In this document: positions 33,856-43,651 of the stretch, in pieces
Layout of the letters: each line of letters begins with the position of its first letter
Position numbering within the stretch: position 1 is the first letter of the stretch
Origin: Planctomycetota bacterium
GTDB lineage: Bacteria; Planctomycetota; UBA1135; UBA2386
NCBI GenBank assembly: GCA_016713175.1
Contig: JADJPQ010000004.1
Coordinates: 310,001 to 374,000 of the forward strand
DNA length: 64,000 nt
Reading direction: 5' to 3'
The notes under the pieces: model-generated
Told to the model about the DNA's origin: nothing
Seen by the model: the letters and a program-made list of their open reading frames with translations, nothing else
The model's database searches: none
Made by a program: the position numbers and the translations under genes

Positions 33856-35735
33856 ACGGGCGACGTCGTTGGCGGGCGGCGTTGCTGGCGATCGTGCTGC
33901 TTGCCGTGGCCTTGCTCTGGTGGGTCGGCGATGAGGACCCGGGTCCTGGTGAAGAGGCCTTGGCCGAGGCGGCGTTGTCGTCGGCCGGCGTCGTGGTTCC
34001 CGCCGCCCCGCTGGCGACACTGCCCGGGCCGGCGCGTGACGACCTGACCGGCAGCGTGCCTCCACGACTCGAGCAGGCGCCACCGCCGGCACTGGACCAT
34101 CCGTTCGAATACGACCTGGAACTGATCGTTCGCGATGCGTTCGGTGTGCCGTCCCCGGATGCGCTCGTGTTCGCCGGGCCGCTGGGTTGTGGCCTGTCGC
34201 GTTGGCCGGAGGCGACCGGCGATGACGGACGGGCGCGTTTGCACTGGCAGGGCAAGCGCAATGCCATGACCTTGCGTCTGGCGGTCGTGGCGGCTGGCGT
34301 GCTGCAGCCACAGCGGCTCGTCGAACTCGATGCCGGCAGGCCGCGCACCCTCGCGCTGGTCGTGACCGGACGGCCGCAGGACGACGAGGCCCTGGCGGCG
34401 CTGCGCCGCCGCACACCCGATGGTCTGTTCGAGGACGCGCGGCGGGTCCGGCGGGCCAAACGCCGCCAGGATCTCGATGCGCTGTGCGGGCGCCACCTGC
34501 GGTTGTTCTCGGCCAATGATTGCACGGCCTGTCATGACCCCAGCAGCCTTGCCAGCTATTCGATGTTGGCGCGGGCGGCGGTGGCCAGGCCGGTTCTGCA
34601 CGAAGCGGCATGGTTCTCGGACCTGTGGCCGACCCCGGTCGCCGACGAGGAGGGCAATGATCGGCAACACCGGCTGGCGGATTCGCGACGACGGGCCGCG
34701 GGCCACGGATCGCACGGAGCGACCGGCGCCGCGCACGGCACCGTCGCCGATGCCAGCGGCAAGGTGATCGCGGGTGTGCCGGTTGCCGCCCTCGCTGGCG
34801 AACGGCTGCTCGGCGTCGCCTGGACCGATGCCGAGGGGCGGTGGCAGCTCGGCAGCATTCCGCACGGCCCGGTGATGCTGCGGGCCGGCGGTGGCGAGGC
34901 CGGTGACGCGAGCACTGAGGTGGGGATCGGCGCCGCGCCAATGCAGTGGAACTGCCAGCTCACGGTGCAGAACGCCGTGCACGGGCAGGCGCTGGATGAA
35001 CAGGGCGCCGTGCTGGCCAACTGGCGGATCGAGTTCGAGAGCATCGGCGGGCCGTTCGCGGACCTGGCGTTCGTCGACCCGGCGGGTCGGTTCACGCTGC
35101 CGGGCATCCCCGGTCCCGGCCTGTGCTACCTGTGGTCCGCGGAAGGGCGTCGCCGGTTGCCGATCGGCATCGGGACCGCGGTGTTGCCGGACACCGGTAC
35201 GGTGACGCTGCGCCTGGATCCGGCGTTGCCCGCAGGTTCGCAGCTGCGGTTGCGCCCGGCGTTGCCGCGGGAGGCAATGGGCGGGGCCGTCGAAGCGACC
35301 ATCGCCCAACTCGCGACCGGCCGGGTCGCGTCGCTGCACGCCAGCACCTTCGACGGGCGCTTCGAGGCCGATGGTCTGTGTCCTGGCGAGTATCGGGTCG
35401 AGGTCGCGGCGCCGAGGTTTGGCGTCGTCGACGCTGGCGTCGTGGTCGCCGACGGTCACGGGCCGATCGATCTGGGCAACATCGTGTTCTCGCCCCGTGG
35501 TCGCCTGCGGTTCCTGACCCCGGAACTCGAGCCGTCACCGCTTGCCGGCGAGCACGAGTTCTGCCGGCGGTTGACCGACGTCGACGTCCGGACCCCGTAC
35601 GAACGCGCCGGCGACCAGGTCCTGCTGCCGCCGGGCACGTATCTGCTGCTGTGGCGCAACGACAAGGGCCGGCATGTCGTCGCCTTCCACGTGGCCGCCG
35701 GGGCCACCACTGAGGTCATCGTCAACACCCGTTGA
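33852..35735 (+). CDS. Membrane-anchored protein with carboxypeptidase regulatory-like repeats
   Basis: 627 residues. A basic start and one hydrophobic helix (RAALLAIVLLAVALLWWVG) anchor it, with the rest outside. Beta-sandwich units of the carboxypeptidase-regulatory type are visible: VRDAFGVPSPDALVFAG, then GTVADASGKVIAGVPVAALA with AWTDAEGRWQLGSIPHG, and VHGQALDEQGAVLANWRI with FVDPAGRFTLPGIPG. Between units 1 and 2 there is a single haem-like motif CTACH (residue ~220) of uncertain use. The GTG start overlaps the small gene upstream by 4 bases. Similar in design to the 62226-63911 protein. Function unknown; cell-surface structure is plausible. Confidence 0.75.
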   Translation: MNGRRRWRAALLAIVLLAVALLWWVGDEDPGPGEEALAEAALSSAGVVVPAAPLATLPGPARDDLTGSVPPRLEQAPPPALDHPFEYDLELIVRDAFGVPSPDALVFAGPLGCGLSRWPEATGDDGRARLHWQGKRNAMTLRLAVVAAGVLQPQRLVELDAGRPRTLALVVTGRPQDDEALAALRRRTPDGLFEDARRVRRAKRRQDLDALCGRHLRLFSANDCTACHDPSSLASYSMLARAAVARPVLHEAAWFSDLWPTPVADEEGNDRQHRLADSRRRAAGHGSHGATGAAHGTVADASGKVIAGVPVAALAGERLLGVAWTDAEGRWQLGSIPHGPVMLRAGGGEAGDASTEVGIGAAPMQWNCQLTVQNAVHGQALDEQGAVLANWRIEFESIGGPFADLAFVDPAGRFTLPGIPGPGLCYLWSAEGRRRLPIGIGTAVLPDTGTVTLRLDPALPAGSQLRLRPALPREAMGGAVEATIAQLATGRVASLHASTFDGRFEADGLCPGEYRVEVAAPRFGVVDAGVVVADGHGPIDLGNIVFSPRGRLRFLTPELEPSPLAGEHEFCRRLTDVDVRTPYERAGDQVLLPPGTYLLLWRNDKGRHVVAFHVAAGATTEVIVNTR

Positions 35736-35803
35736 CCGGCGGCGGTCAAGGTCGCGATGCCATGGGGCCGATAGGGCCTGCATCTCCGGCCGAGACCACC
35801 GCG

Positions 35804-37291
35804 ATGGGAATCACGACGCTGTTGCTTCTGAGTTGCTGTTGGCAGGATCCGCAACCCGGCGCGCCGCCGGCGCTCGACGTCGTCGAGCTGCGCAACGGCG
35901 AACAGCTGGTCGGCAGGATCAGGACCGAGATCGACGGCTACGTCGAGATCGAACTCGAGGCCGGCGCGACCGTCGGCATCGCCTCCTCGCGGGTCAAGGC
36001 GGTCCACCGTGGCGCCGGGCCGATCGCGCCGGCCGTACCGGCGATCGGCGCGCGCGATGCCTGGTTCGTGTTGCATGACAGTGACGGCCAGGCCGTCGGT
36101 TGGTTGCACGCCAGCTGCACCGTCGATGCGGACCAACGGGTCCGCGTGCACGAGGAATACGAGTTCGCGATCGGCGTCCGGCAATACGCCGTGACGTCGT
36201 TCGCGGTCGGCGCCGCGGACCTGACGCCGCACAGTTGCTACTTCCGCGAGCGGGTCCGCGAGCCCGTGCTGCTGCAGGTGCCCGATGCCCCGGCCGCGCA
36301 ACGGGACCGCATCGTCACCGAACGGATCGTCGAGGCGACGGTCGAGGGCGGCACCCTGAAGCTGCTGCGGCGCACCGACGATGGCGCTGGCGAACGGACC
36401 CTCGTCTGGCCCGCCGGCGGCACGTTCCCGCTGCTGGCACGCGAGCAGGTCCGCCGCGGCGGCGCCGGCGGCGCGCGCGAGATGTTCGACCCAGCGACCG
36501 AAGAGCTGGTGACCTGGACGTTCGAGGCCGGCCGCGCGCGGCAGGTCGTGCTCGACGGCAAACCGCTGGCGCTCACCGAATTGGCCGAACAGGGAGCCGC
36601 TGGTCGGTCGGCGGAGTGGGTCGATGCGTCGTTGCGGACCGTGCGGCGGGAGCTGGCGGGGCCGAGCCTGGTGGCGGTGCCGTCCGACGCCGACAGTGCG
36701 CTGCGCCTCGCCCGTTCCGGGCATCGCATCGAACCGGCGCGAGTGACCGAATCCGCAGGTGCCTTCGCGCTCTGGGTGCCGAACCCGAGTTGGCAGGTGC
36801 AGCCGTCGATGGCGGGGCAGATCGCGCTGCGCAGTGGCGTGCACGACGGGCTGATTTCGGTGACCGCGTTGGATCATCTCGGGGCCGGGGCGTCGCTGGA
36901 CACCGCCGCCGGGGCGGTGGCGCGGTGGCTGCCCTTGGTGCATGTCGGCATGACGCCGCCGACGCGTTCGCGCGGCACCGTGCGCGACAAGACCACCGAA
37001 CAGCTGGTGGCCCTGGTCGGAACCGGTAGCGAACAGCTGCGCATCGAGATCGACGTGGTGCCGGCGGGGGAGCGCTTCCTGGTGCTGACCTGCCAGTGCC
37101 GGCAATCGGGCAGCCAGGAACTGGCCGCCGACTTCGCCTTCGTCCGGCGCAGCCTCGAACTCACGGCGCCGTCGACGCCGAACGCGCAACCGGCATCGAT
37201 CTCGCCGAGCAAGGCAGTCGCGAGCCCGGTACCGGCCGACAAGCGCGAACTGCCGCACGTGCGCGTGCCACGCGATCCGGCGCGCGACTGA
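35804..37291 (+). CDS. Exported protein of unknown function
   Basis: 495 residues from the ATG at 35804; a second in-frame ATG at 35762 would add 14. The N-terminus is short and hydrophobic with two Cys (TTLLLLSCCWQ), possibly a lipoprotein signal. Residues ~25-80 (VELRNGEQLVGRIRTEIDGY followed by VEIELEAGATVGI) look like the small beta-barrel typical of planctomycete surface proteins that begin with a NG-x-x-GxI motif. The remainder has no recognised domain; a late segment resembles a lipoprotein-like beta domain (DHLGAGASLDTAAGAVARWL). The tail is Pro/Ser-rich. Follows the previous gene by 68 bases. Confidence 0.7.
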   Translation: MGITTLLLLSCCWQDPQPGAPPALDVVELRNGEQLVGRIRTEIDGYVEIELEAGATVGIASSRVKAVHRGAGPIAPAVPAIGARDAWFVLHDSDGQAVGWLHASCTVDADQRVRVHEEYEFAIGVRQYAVTSFAVGAADLTPHSCYFRERVREPVLLQVPDAPAAQRDRIVTERIVEATVEGGTLKLLRRTDDGAGERTLVWPAGGTFPLLAREQVRRGGAGGAREMFDPATEELVTWTFEAGRARQVVLDGKPLALTELAEQGAAGRSAEWVDASLRTVRRELAGPSLVAVPSDADSALRLARSGHRIEPARVTESAGAFALWVPNPSWQVQPSMAGQIALRSGVHDGLISVTALDHLGAGASLDTAAGAVARWLPLVHVGMTPPTRSRGTVRDKTTEQLVALVGTGSEQLRIEIDVVPAGERFLVLTCQCRQSGSQELAADFAFVRRSLELTAPSTPNAQPASISPSKAVASPVPADKRELPHVRVPRDPARD

Positions 37292-37293
37292 CG

Positions 37294-38814
37294 TCAGGTG
37301 AGCAGCGGCGACTGCGCCGCGAAGCCGCGCAGTTGTGCTGCCTGCAGGATGTCGCCGGTGCCGACGGCGTCGCGATCGTCGAGATCGGCCAACGTCCGAC
37401 CGACGCGCAGCAGGCGCACCCGCGCCCGACCGCTCTGTTGGTGGCGGCGGAGCACGTCCTCCAAGAGCCGCAACACCGCGGGCGTGGCGGCGCAGGCCTG
37501 CTCGAGCGCCCGATCGGCCAGCCCGGCGTTCTGGCCGAGTCCGCGTTGCCCTTGGCGGCGGCTTGCCGACTGCACCCGGGCGACCAGGGCCGCCGTGCCC
37601 CAATCGGGGTCCGGTGCGGCGGAGAACGCGGCCGGGTCCAGTGCGGGAACCTCGACTTGCAGATCGATCCGGTCGAGCAGCGGTCCGGAGATCCGCGCGC
37701 GGTAGCGATGCACGGCGGGCGGCGGGCAGACACACGGGCGGCGCGGATGGCCGCGATAGCCGCACGGGCATGGGTTCATCGCCGCGACCAGCGTGAAGCG
37801 GGACGGCATCACGACCGTTCGCTGCGCGCGACCGACGACGACGAGCCCGTCTTCCAGAGGTTGCCGCAAGGCCTCGAGCGCATCGCGGCGGAACTCCGGC
37901 AGTTCATCGAGGAACAACACGCCGTGGTGCGCCAGCGTCACCTCACCGGGTCGGGCATCGGGACCGCCGCCGAGCAGGCTGGCGGTCGAACTGGTGTGGT
38001 GCGGCGCGCGGAACGGCCGCCGATCGCCGCCCTGAACCGGCAGCCCGGCCGCGGTCTGGATCTGCAGCAGCGTCAGCCGTTCTTCGACCGACGGCGCGGG
38101 CAACAGGCCGGCCAGCCGCCGCAGCAGCGCACTCTTGCCCGAGCCCGGCGGGCCGACGAACAGCAGGTTGTGGCCGCCGGCGGCCGCCACCGCCAGCGCC
38201 TGCTTGGCGGTCTCCTGGCCGCGGATGTCGGCAAGGTCGGGAACCGCCGGATGCACCGGCGGCGGCGGCACCGGCGGCGCTGGCAGTTCGCGCTGGCCGG
38301 CAAGCCAGTAGAGGGCATCGGCCAGCGTCGGCGCGCCGCGAACGGCGATGCCCGGCAGTTCGGCGCACAACGCCGCATCGTCCGGACTGCACAGCAGCGT
38401 GGTGGCTCCCTGGTCACGCGCCATCCGCGCGACCGAGATCGCGCCGCGCGCCCGCAGCACGCGGCCCTGCAGGCTGACTTCGCCGAAGGCATACAGACCG
38501 AGAACGCGGGTTGCCGGGAACAGGCCGCCGGCGCCAGCCAGCGCCAGCGCCAACGGCAGGTCGAAGCCGCTGCCGTGCTTCCGCAGCGACGCCGGCGCGA
38601 AGTTCACCGTGGTGACGCCACGCGGTGTCGGCAGGCCGAGCGCAAAGAACGCCTGCAGCACGCGGTGGTACGCTTCGCGCACGCCGGCGTCGACGAGGCC
38701 GAGCAGGCGCGGGACGCCATCGCTGGCATCGCGCGCGGTGGCTTCGACCAGGACCGGCACGGCGTCGACGCCGAGCACCATGCCGCTGCCCAGGGAGATC
38801 GTTGGAGGTGTCAT
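37294..38814 (-). CDS. comM: YifB/ComM-family Mg-chelatase-like AAA+ ATPase
   Basis: 506 residues. The N-terminal ribosomal-S5-like/Lon-protease-like region has the family pattern VNFAPASLRKHGSGFDLPLA, and the AAA+ domain has Walker A FVGPPGSGKSALLRRL, the HHTSSTASLLGGG loop, Walker B VLFLDELPEF, and the zinc-like or structural NPCPCGYRG and CVCPPP segments. ComM proteins act as helicases for branch migration during natural transformation in proteobacteria; homologues occur in most phyla regardless of competence. The ATG at 38814 fits the family N-terminus; upstream open frame is not used. Converges on the 35804 gene with a 2-base gap. Confidence 0.92.
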   Translation of the reverse strand: MTPPTISLGSGMVLGVDAVPVLVEATARDASDGVPRLLGLVDAGVREAYHRVLQAFFALGLPTPRGVTTVNFAPASLRKHGSGFDLPLALALAGAGGLFPATRVLGLYAFGEVSLQGRVLRARGAISVARMARDQGATTLLCSPDDAALCAELPGIAVRGAPTLADALYWLAGQRELPAPPVPPPPVHPAVPDLADIRGQETAKQALAVAAAGGHNLLFVGPPGSGKSALLRRLAGLLPAPSVEERLTLLQIQTAAGLPVQGGDRRPFRAPHHTSSTASLLGGGPDARPGEVTLAHHGVLFLDELPEFRRDALEALRQPLEDGLVVVGRAQRTVVMPSRFTLVAAMNPCPCGYRGHPRRPCVCPPPAVHRYRARISGPLLDRIDLQVEVPALDPAAFSAAPDPDWGTAALVARVQSASRRQGQRGLGQNAGLADRALEQACAATPAVLRLLEDVLRRHQQSGRARVRLLRVGRTLADLDDRDAVGTGDILQAAQLRGFAAQSPLLT

Positions 38815-39000
38815 GATCTCTCTGTGGCGCGGATCCCGTCCCCGGTGACAGCCGGCTGCGTCGGATTTCCGGATGGCCAGACTCGCGTGGCATCGGCGAC
38901 TCGTGGTCGCGGCGTTGCCAAGGGCCGTTGTGCGGGCGCCGCCGACGGTGGTTTCTGGGATACGATTGCCGATCCCCGTCGCCGTCCCCCGAGAACCCCG

Positions 39001-39615
39001 ATGGAACGTCTGCTCGAACAGCATCCCCTGCGCCACGGTGCCCACCCCACCCGCGGCGATGGCATGTGCGCGATGGAGATGGTTGCCTGGTTGGCCGGTG
39101 AACCGCATTCCGACGAGCCGCGCTGCGCGTGCCCGGTGATCGCCGCGTTCGTCCGTGCGCTCAACGACGCGTTACCGAGCGATGCCGCGCGCAACCGGCT
39201 GCTGCGGCCCTTGGTGCCCAAGCTGGTCAACACGCGCGCCAATGGCCGGGTCGAGGCCCTGCGGGCGCGGCTGGCGGCGGATGCCGGCCTCCGCGAACTG
39301 TTGCCGGTCTGGTTGGAACGGCAGCGGCGGCATGAAGAAGCGGCGCTGCTGCGGCAGTTGCCGCCGCTCGAGGGCGACGAATCGATCGACGCCGCGGTGC
39401 GGGCGCTCGACCACTACGCGCGCGACCAGCATGCCATGCGTTGGGTGCTGCAGCGCGCGACCGATGGCACGCCGCCGGCGCGCTATGTCGCCGGCGTCAT
39501 GCAGGTCGTACGTCGGATGGGAGACGCCAAGGCGTGGCAGTTGGCCGTGGATCTGATCGACCGGCTGGTCGCCGTCGCACCGAACACCACCGCGGCCGCC
39601 GAAGGCGTCTGCTGA
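39001..39615 (+). CDS. Uncharacterised conserved protein
   Basis: 204 residues, cytoplasmic, no enzymatic motif known to me. From memory the segment GMCAMEMVAWLAGEPHSD with CACPVIAAFVRALND is shared with proteins of unknown function in Actinobacteria and Proteobacteria; it contains three conserved-looking Cys (MCAM, RCAC) that could bind a metal. The rest is helical (ALRARLAADAGLRELLPVWL). Start 39001 is the ATG nearest the conserved region, in a frame that runs far upstream as a shadow of comM. It converges on the EF-hand gene with a 13-base gap. Confidence 0.75.
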   Translation: MERLLEQHPLRHGAHPTRGDGMCAMEMVAWLAGEPHSDEPRCACPVIAAFVRALNDALPSDAARNRLLRPLVPKLVNTRANGRVEALRARLAADAGLRELLPVWLERQRRHEEAALLRQLPPLEGDESIDAAVRALDHYARDQHAMRWVLQRATDGTPPARYVAGVMQVVRRMGDAKAWQLAVDLIDRLVAVAPNTTAAAEGVC

Positions 39616-39628
39616 GCCACGGCAACCC

Positions 39629-40630
39629 TCAGCGTTCGCTGCGTGTGATCACGCCGTCGCCGTTGCGATCGGCCCGCGCAAAGGCCGCCTGTGGTCCGGC
39701 GAACTCGGCCCGCGTGACCCTGCCGTCGCCGTCGAGGTCGTAGCGCTCGACGAAGTCGCGGCCCTCGACCCGCCGTTCGTAGCGCTCGGCTTCGTCGTGG
39801 GTGACCGCGGCATCGCGGTCGAGATCGATGCGCTCGAACAGGGCACGCGAGTTCTGCCACTCGTTCTGCTGCACCTTGCCGTCCTTGTCCTTGTCCCACT
39901 CGGCGAACGGCACGTCGAACGCCTGCGGCCGGCGCTCACGGGCCTGCTCGGCGGCGGCGCGCGCGGCCAGAACCTGGAGCAACGCCTCGAGTTCCTGGCG
40001 ATCGAGGGCATGGTCCCGATCCTGATCGGCGAACGGAAACGCCGCCGGCAGCTGCTTGTGCGGCCTGGCTTCCTTGTCGTCGATCCGCTGATCGCCGTTC
40101 TTGTCGAGCGCCTCGAACAACGCGGTGATCGCCGGCACCTCGCGCCATGGCGGCAGTTCGGGACGCGGCGCCGGAGTCCCTGCCACCGCCTCGATGCGGT
40201 CGCGCCGATCGAGTACACCGTTGCCGTCGAGGTCGAGGGTCGCGAACGCGTCGGCGGCGCCGATCCAGGTCGCCTGGTCGATCTTGCCGTCGGGATCTTC
40301 GCGCAACAGTACCTGCAGGCGCAGGGCCGCCAGCGCCTCGAGGCTGGTGCGGGCGCGCGGTTCGCCGCGCTCGCGCTGCCGGGTGCGCAGGAAGGCGCGG
40401 GCCACGGCCGACTCGGCGTACTCGGCAAGGCTGGCTTTGCCATCGCGATCCCGGTCCATCGCCGCGAACTGGCGGTCGGACCCGGGGAACTCCTTGCGCG
40501 AGACACTGCCGCTCTTGTCGGCGTCCAGCCGTTGGAATTGCGTTGCCAGTTCGGCGCGGTCGGCGTCGCTTTGCGCCGCCAGCGCACTCAGCAGGCAAAG
40601 CGACAAGGCCGATCGCGGCAGGGAGGTCAT
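39629..40630 (-). CDS. Exported EF-hand repeat protein
   Basis: 333 residues with a signal peptide (SALSLCLLSALAAQSDA). About ten EF-hand-like calcium loops can be counted, among them DADKSGSVSRKEF, DRDRDGKASLAEY, DLDGNGVLDRRD, DKNGDQRIDDKE, DKDKDGKVQQNE, DLDGDGRVTRAEF and DRNGDGVITRSE; several are degenerate (DLDRDAAVTHDE). Likely a periplasmic or surface calcium-binding protein. Its ATG overlaps the stop of the decahaem cytochrome by 4 bases, so both are made together. Confidence 0.85.
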   Translation of the reverse strand: MTSLPRSALSLCLLSALAAQSDADRAELATQFQRLDADKSGSVSRKEFPGSDRQFAAMDRDRDGKASLAEYAESAVARAFLRTRQRERGEPRARTSLEALAALRLQVLLREDPDGKIDQATWIGAADAFATLDLDGNGVLDRRDRIEAVAGTPAPRPELPPWREVPAITALFEALDKNGDQRIDDKEARPHKQLPAAFPFADQDRDHALDRQELEALLQVLAARAAAEQARERRPQAFDVPFAEWDKDKDGKVQQNEWQNSRALFERIDLDRDAAVTHDEAERYERRVEGRDFVERYDLDGDGRVTRAEFAGPQAAFARADRNGDGVITRSER

Positions 40631-43600
40631 TTGCGGCCTCGTTCGGTGGTGGTGGTACCCTGCCGTTGCAGTTCGCCGTAGCGCCCCTCGGCCTCGCGGC
40701 CGACCGGTACCGGCGTGCGCAGGAGCGGCAGGATCTCCGCTGGCGTCAGGTAGCGGCAGCCGTCGTGGGCGATGTCCTTCTCGGGCCGACCGCGCTCGTC
40801 CTGCAGCCGGTCGAAGGCGAACTGCTCGAACACCAGATCGCGGACGCCATCGACATCGTCCCAGATCGTCGCCGGCTGCAGGCCGGTCTGCAGTCGCGTG
40901 GCGTCGAGCACGGTGCCGAGTCCGCCGGCACCCGTGGCGACGACGAAGTGCTGCAGGAACGGCTCATGGTAGGCCGAGAACAGCCGCAGCGAGCCGCTGC
41001 CGCCGGTGACGCGCTGCCGTTCGCCGAGCGCTGTGGGGGCCAACGGATCGGTCACGTCGAACGTCCGGACATGGCGTTGGCGATTGTCGTCGGGGCCGTA
41101 TTCCTCGAGCATGAACAGCACGTCGCGTTCTCGGCTCTTCACCGCACCGCCGGCGGTGCCGAGGTCGAACTGGCTGCGCACCGCGATGCCGCGCACGTCG
41201 GGGCGATCGCCGGCGAACGCGCGTTGGTGGGCCTGACCCTGCAGCACTTGCGGGGTCGCCGGTTCGGTGACATCGACGATGCGCACGCCGTCGAGACCGC
41301 AGGCGACGAATGCGAGGTTGCGTGCGCGGGTGCGGCCGATCCGGGCGCCGAGTTCGTCGAGGGCCTTGGTGCGCGAATACTGGAACAGCGTGGCGATGGC
41401 AGTGGCGTCGTTGACCGAACCCGAGCCGCCGTTCAGGTCGACGCTGGCGAGCGCGCGCGGCGCCTTGCTGTCGCTGACGTCGGCGATCAGCAGGCCGCCG
41501 GGGCCGTCGGCGACATAGGCCCACGGCCAGGCGAGGGCGACGTGGCGGGCCTCGATGCTCGGCAGCTTGCCGACCGGACGCGGGCTGGCCGGCTTCTGCA
41601 GATCGAGAATCCGCAGACCGGCGACGCCGTCGGCGACATACAGCCAGTCACCGGCGACCAGCATGGCGCGCGGATCGGCCAGCGAGTCACGCGTCTCCAC
41701 GAGCTTCGGCGCCGTCGGGTTGCCGAGATCGACGACGTGCAGTTGGCCGGCGGCGGTGGCGACGTAGGCATGGGTGGCGTGACCATGGGTGGGGTCGCTG
41801 CGGATCGCCAGCGCGCGGTGGTCGCCCGGCAGTTCGAGTTCGGCGAACGGCTGGCTGCGCGCGAGTTGCCGACTGTCGATCGCCAGCGCCACCAGTCCGC
41901 GAGGCGCCAGCGCCCATGCGAACGCCCGCACCAGCCGGAAGTTGTCGGAGCCGAGCCCCCAGGTGACGCCGGTGCGATGGCATTCGACGCACTCGCGGGC
42001 GACCGGTTGGGTCGTGTGCGGCTGATGCGGCACCAGCGTGACGCCGGACAGGCCGTCGCTGGTCACGGGCGTCGTCTGGTGCAGGATCGTCTCGCCGCGG
42101 CTGTCGCGGGCGCTGCCTATGGTCGAGAACCCGACCATGTACGGCGCGATGCGCGCTTCATGATTGATGCCCGCGCGCAGCTGGTGGAATGTCGCGAACA
42201 CCTTCTCCTGGGTCGTCACCCGGCCGGGCGTCCGCTTGCCGGAGAGCAGATCGAGCTGGGTGAACTGTTCGTTGCGGTCGAAGTGGAAGCCGAAGAAGTC
42301 GACGTTCCAGCCGGCGTGGCAAGTGTAGCACTCGAGTCGCCCATGGACGGGCGTCATCGCCGCCGCGGCGCGCGCGTTGTACTCGGGACGCTTCTGATCG
42401 ACGATGTGCGCGACCTGCACGACCGGATGCCGCTTGCCGGTGACCTTGCTGCGCAGGAAGAACGCGTCGCCGTCGCGTTCGAGGTTCGGCACCCGGCGCC
42501 CGCGCGAGGTCAGCAGGTCGGTGACCTGCGTGAACGTGCCATGACAGCTTTCGCATTCGATCTCGACCGCGTGATCCATCTGCGGCCAGAGGTTGCCGTC
42601 GCCCATGGTGTCCGCCGCCGTGTGGCAGTCGATGCAGTGCAGGCCGCGTTGGTGGTGGACGTCGGGCGGCGTCTGATCGGGATCGTTCTGGTAGAACACG
42701 CCGTTGTGCAGCTTGCCGGTGGTGCCCGGCACGTCCGGACCGGCCGGCATGCCGGGCACCAGTTGCGCCATGCCCTGGAACGAGATGCCGATGCTGGCAT
42801 CGCCATAGTGGCAGCGCGCGCAGGTCGCCGTCGGGATCTTGCTGGTGAAGCGGTGCTGCAGCGGGTGGCCGGGCTCGAGCTTGTCGATGGTCGGATCGCC
42901 GCTGCGCGAACGGCCGTCGTCGGCGTAGGTCACATGGCAGGCGGCGCAGCCCTCGGCGCGGTAGTCGCCGTCGAGGCCGACGCGGCCGCGCACCGCGCGC
43001 CCTTCGCTCCACAGGTGGCACTGCATGCACGCCTTGCGCGGCAGGTCGGCATAGTGCGACTCGATCCGATCGGCCGGTGCGGTCTCGGCGAACGCCGGCA
43101 CCTGCGTGGTGGCCTTCAGCGCGCCCGGCGGGATCTCGCCGTCCGTATCGCGGATCGGGAACACCGAGTAGCCCGGCGTCTTGCTCTTGCTGAGCCCATG
43201 CTCGTAGTAACCGTCGCCGAGGTGGCCGGCGGTCGTCGCGTGCAGCGACTTCTTGACGTGGTCGACCAGCCGTTCGTGGCAGGTGCCGCAGGCTTGTTCG
43301 GCGACGCGCAGATTGGACGGATTGACGAAGCGCTGCCAGGGCAGGTCCCAGGTCTCCGGCAGCACGCGCTCATCGCCTGGCGGTGTTTGCCGGGGCAACA
43401 CATGCGCGCGCTCCTTGCTGGTCGCGCGATCGTCGCCGCCATGGCAGTCGACGCAGGTCAGCGAGAAGCCCGGATGGATCTCCTCGATGCCGCGGTGGCA
43501 GTCGAGGCAGGTGCCGCCGCGCCTGGCGGCAAGGGCGCCGTCGGCGAACGGCGCGTTCGTCGGCGCCGGCCGCGCCGCGCACCAGCTCAACGCGGCGCTC

Positions 43601-43641
43601 AGCAACAACATCCACAGCAGCATCCGGCGCGGCGAAGGCAT
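40627..43641 (-). CDS. Decahaem c-type cytochrome fused to an LVIVD-type beta-propeller
   Basis: 1004 residues, exported (LLWMLLLSAALSWCAARP). Ten CxxCH motifs occur in the first ~520 residues: CLDCH, CVDCH, CGTCH, CMQCH, CAACH, CARCH, CIDCH, CESCH, CYTCH and CVECH. Then follow repeats of the type LHVVDLGNPTAPKLVETRD, LRILDLQKPASPRPVGKLP, LLIADVSDSKAPRALASVD and VRIVDVTEPATPQVLQ, i.e. an LVIVD/propeller domain. The combination suggests an extracytoplasmic redox enzyme or electron conduit, possibly with a surface docking part. It begins 10 bases after the phosphatase-fold gene and is followed by the overlapping EF-hand gene, so at least three genes form one operon. Confidence 0.87.
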   Translation of the reverse strand: MPSPRRMLLWMLLLSAALSWCAARPAPTNAPFADGALAARRGGTCLDCHRGIEEIHPGFSLTCVDCHGGDDRATSKERAHVLPRQTPPGDERVLPETWDLPWQRFVNPSNLRVAEQACGTCHERLVDHVKKSLHATTAGHLGDGYYEHGLSKSKTPGYSVFPIRDTDGEIPPGALKATTQVPAFAETAPADRIESHYADLPRKACMQCHLWSEGRAVRGRVGLDGDYRAEGCAACHVTYADDGRSRSGDPTIDKLEPGHPLQHRFTSKIPTATCARCHYGDASIGISFQGMAQLVPGMPAGPDVPGTTGKLHNGVFYQNDPDQTPPDVHHQRGLHCIDCHTAADTMGDGNLWPQMDHAVEIECESCHGTFTQVTDLLTSRGRRVPNLERDGDAFFLRSKVTGKRHPVVQVAHIVDQKRPEYNARAAAAMTPVHGRLECYTCHAGWNVDFFGFHFDRNEQFTQLDLLSGKRTPGRVTTQEKVFATFHQLRAGINHEARIAPYMVGFSTIGSARDSRGETILHQTTPVTSDGLSGVTLVPHQPHTTQPVARECVECHRTGVTWGLGSDNFRLVRAFAWALAPRGLVALAIDSRQLARSQPFAELELPGDHRALAIRSDPTHGHATHAYVATAAGQLHVVDLGNPTAPKLVETRDSLADPRAMLVAGDWLYVADGVAGLRILDLQKPASPRPVGKLPSIEARHVALAWPWAYVADGPGGLLIADVSDSKAPRALASVDLNGGSGSVNDATAIATLFQYSRTKALDELGARIGRTRARNLAFVACGLDGVRIVDVTEPATPQVLQGQAHQRAFAGDRPDVRGIAVRSQFDLGTAGGAVKSRERDVLFMLEEYGPDDNRQRHVRTFDVTDPLAPTALGERQRVTGGSGSLRLFSAYHEPFLQHFVVATGAGGLGTVLDATRLQTGLQPATIWDDVDGVRDLVFEQFAFDRLQDERGRPEKDIAHDGCRYLTPAEILPLLRTPVPVGREAEGRYGELQRQGTTTTERGRK

Positions 43642-43651
43642 GCGCTCCGGG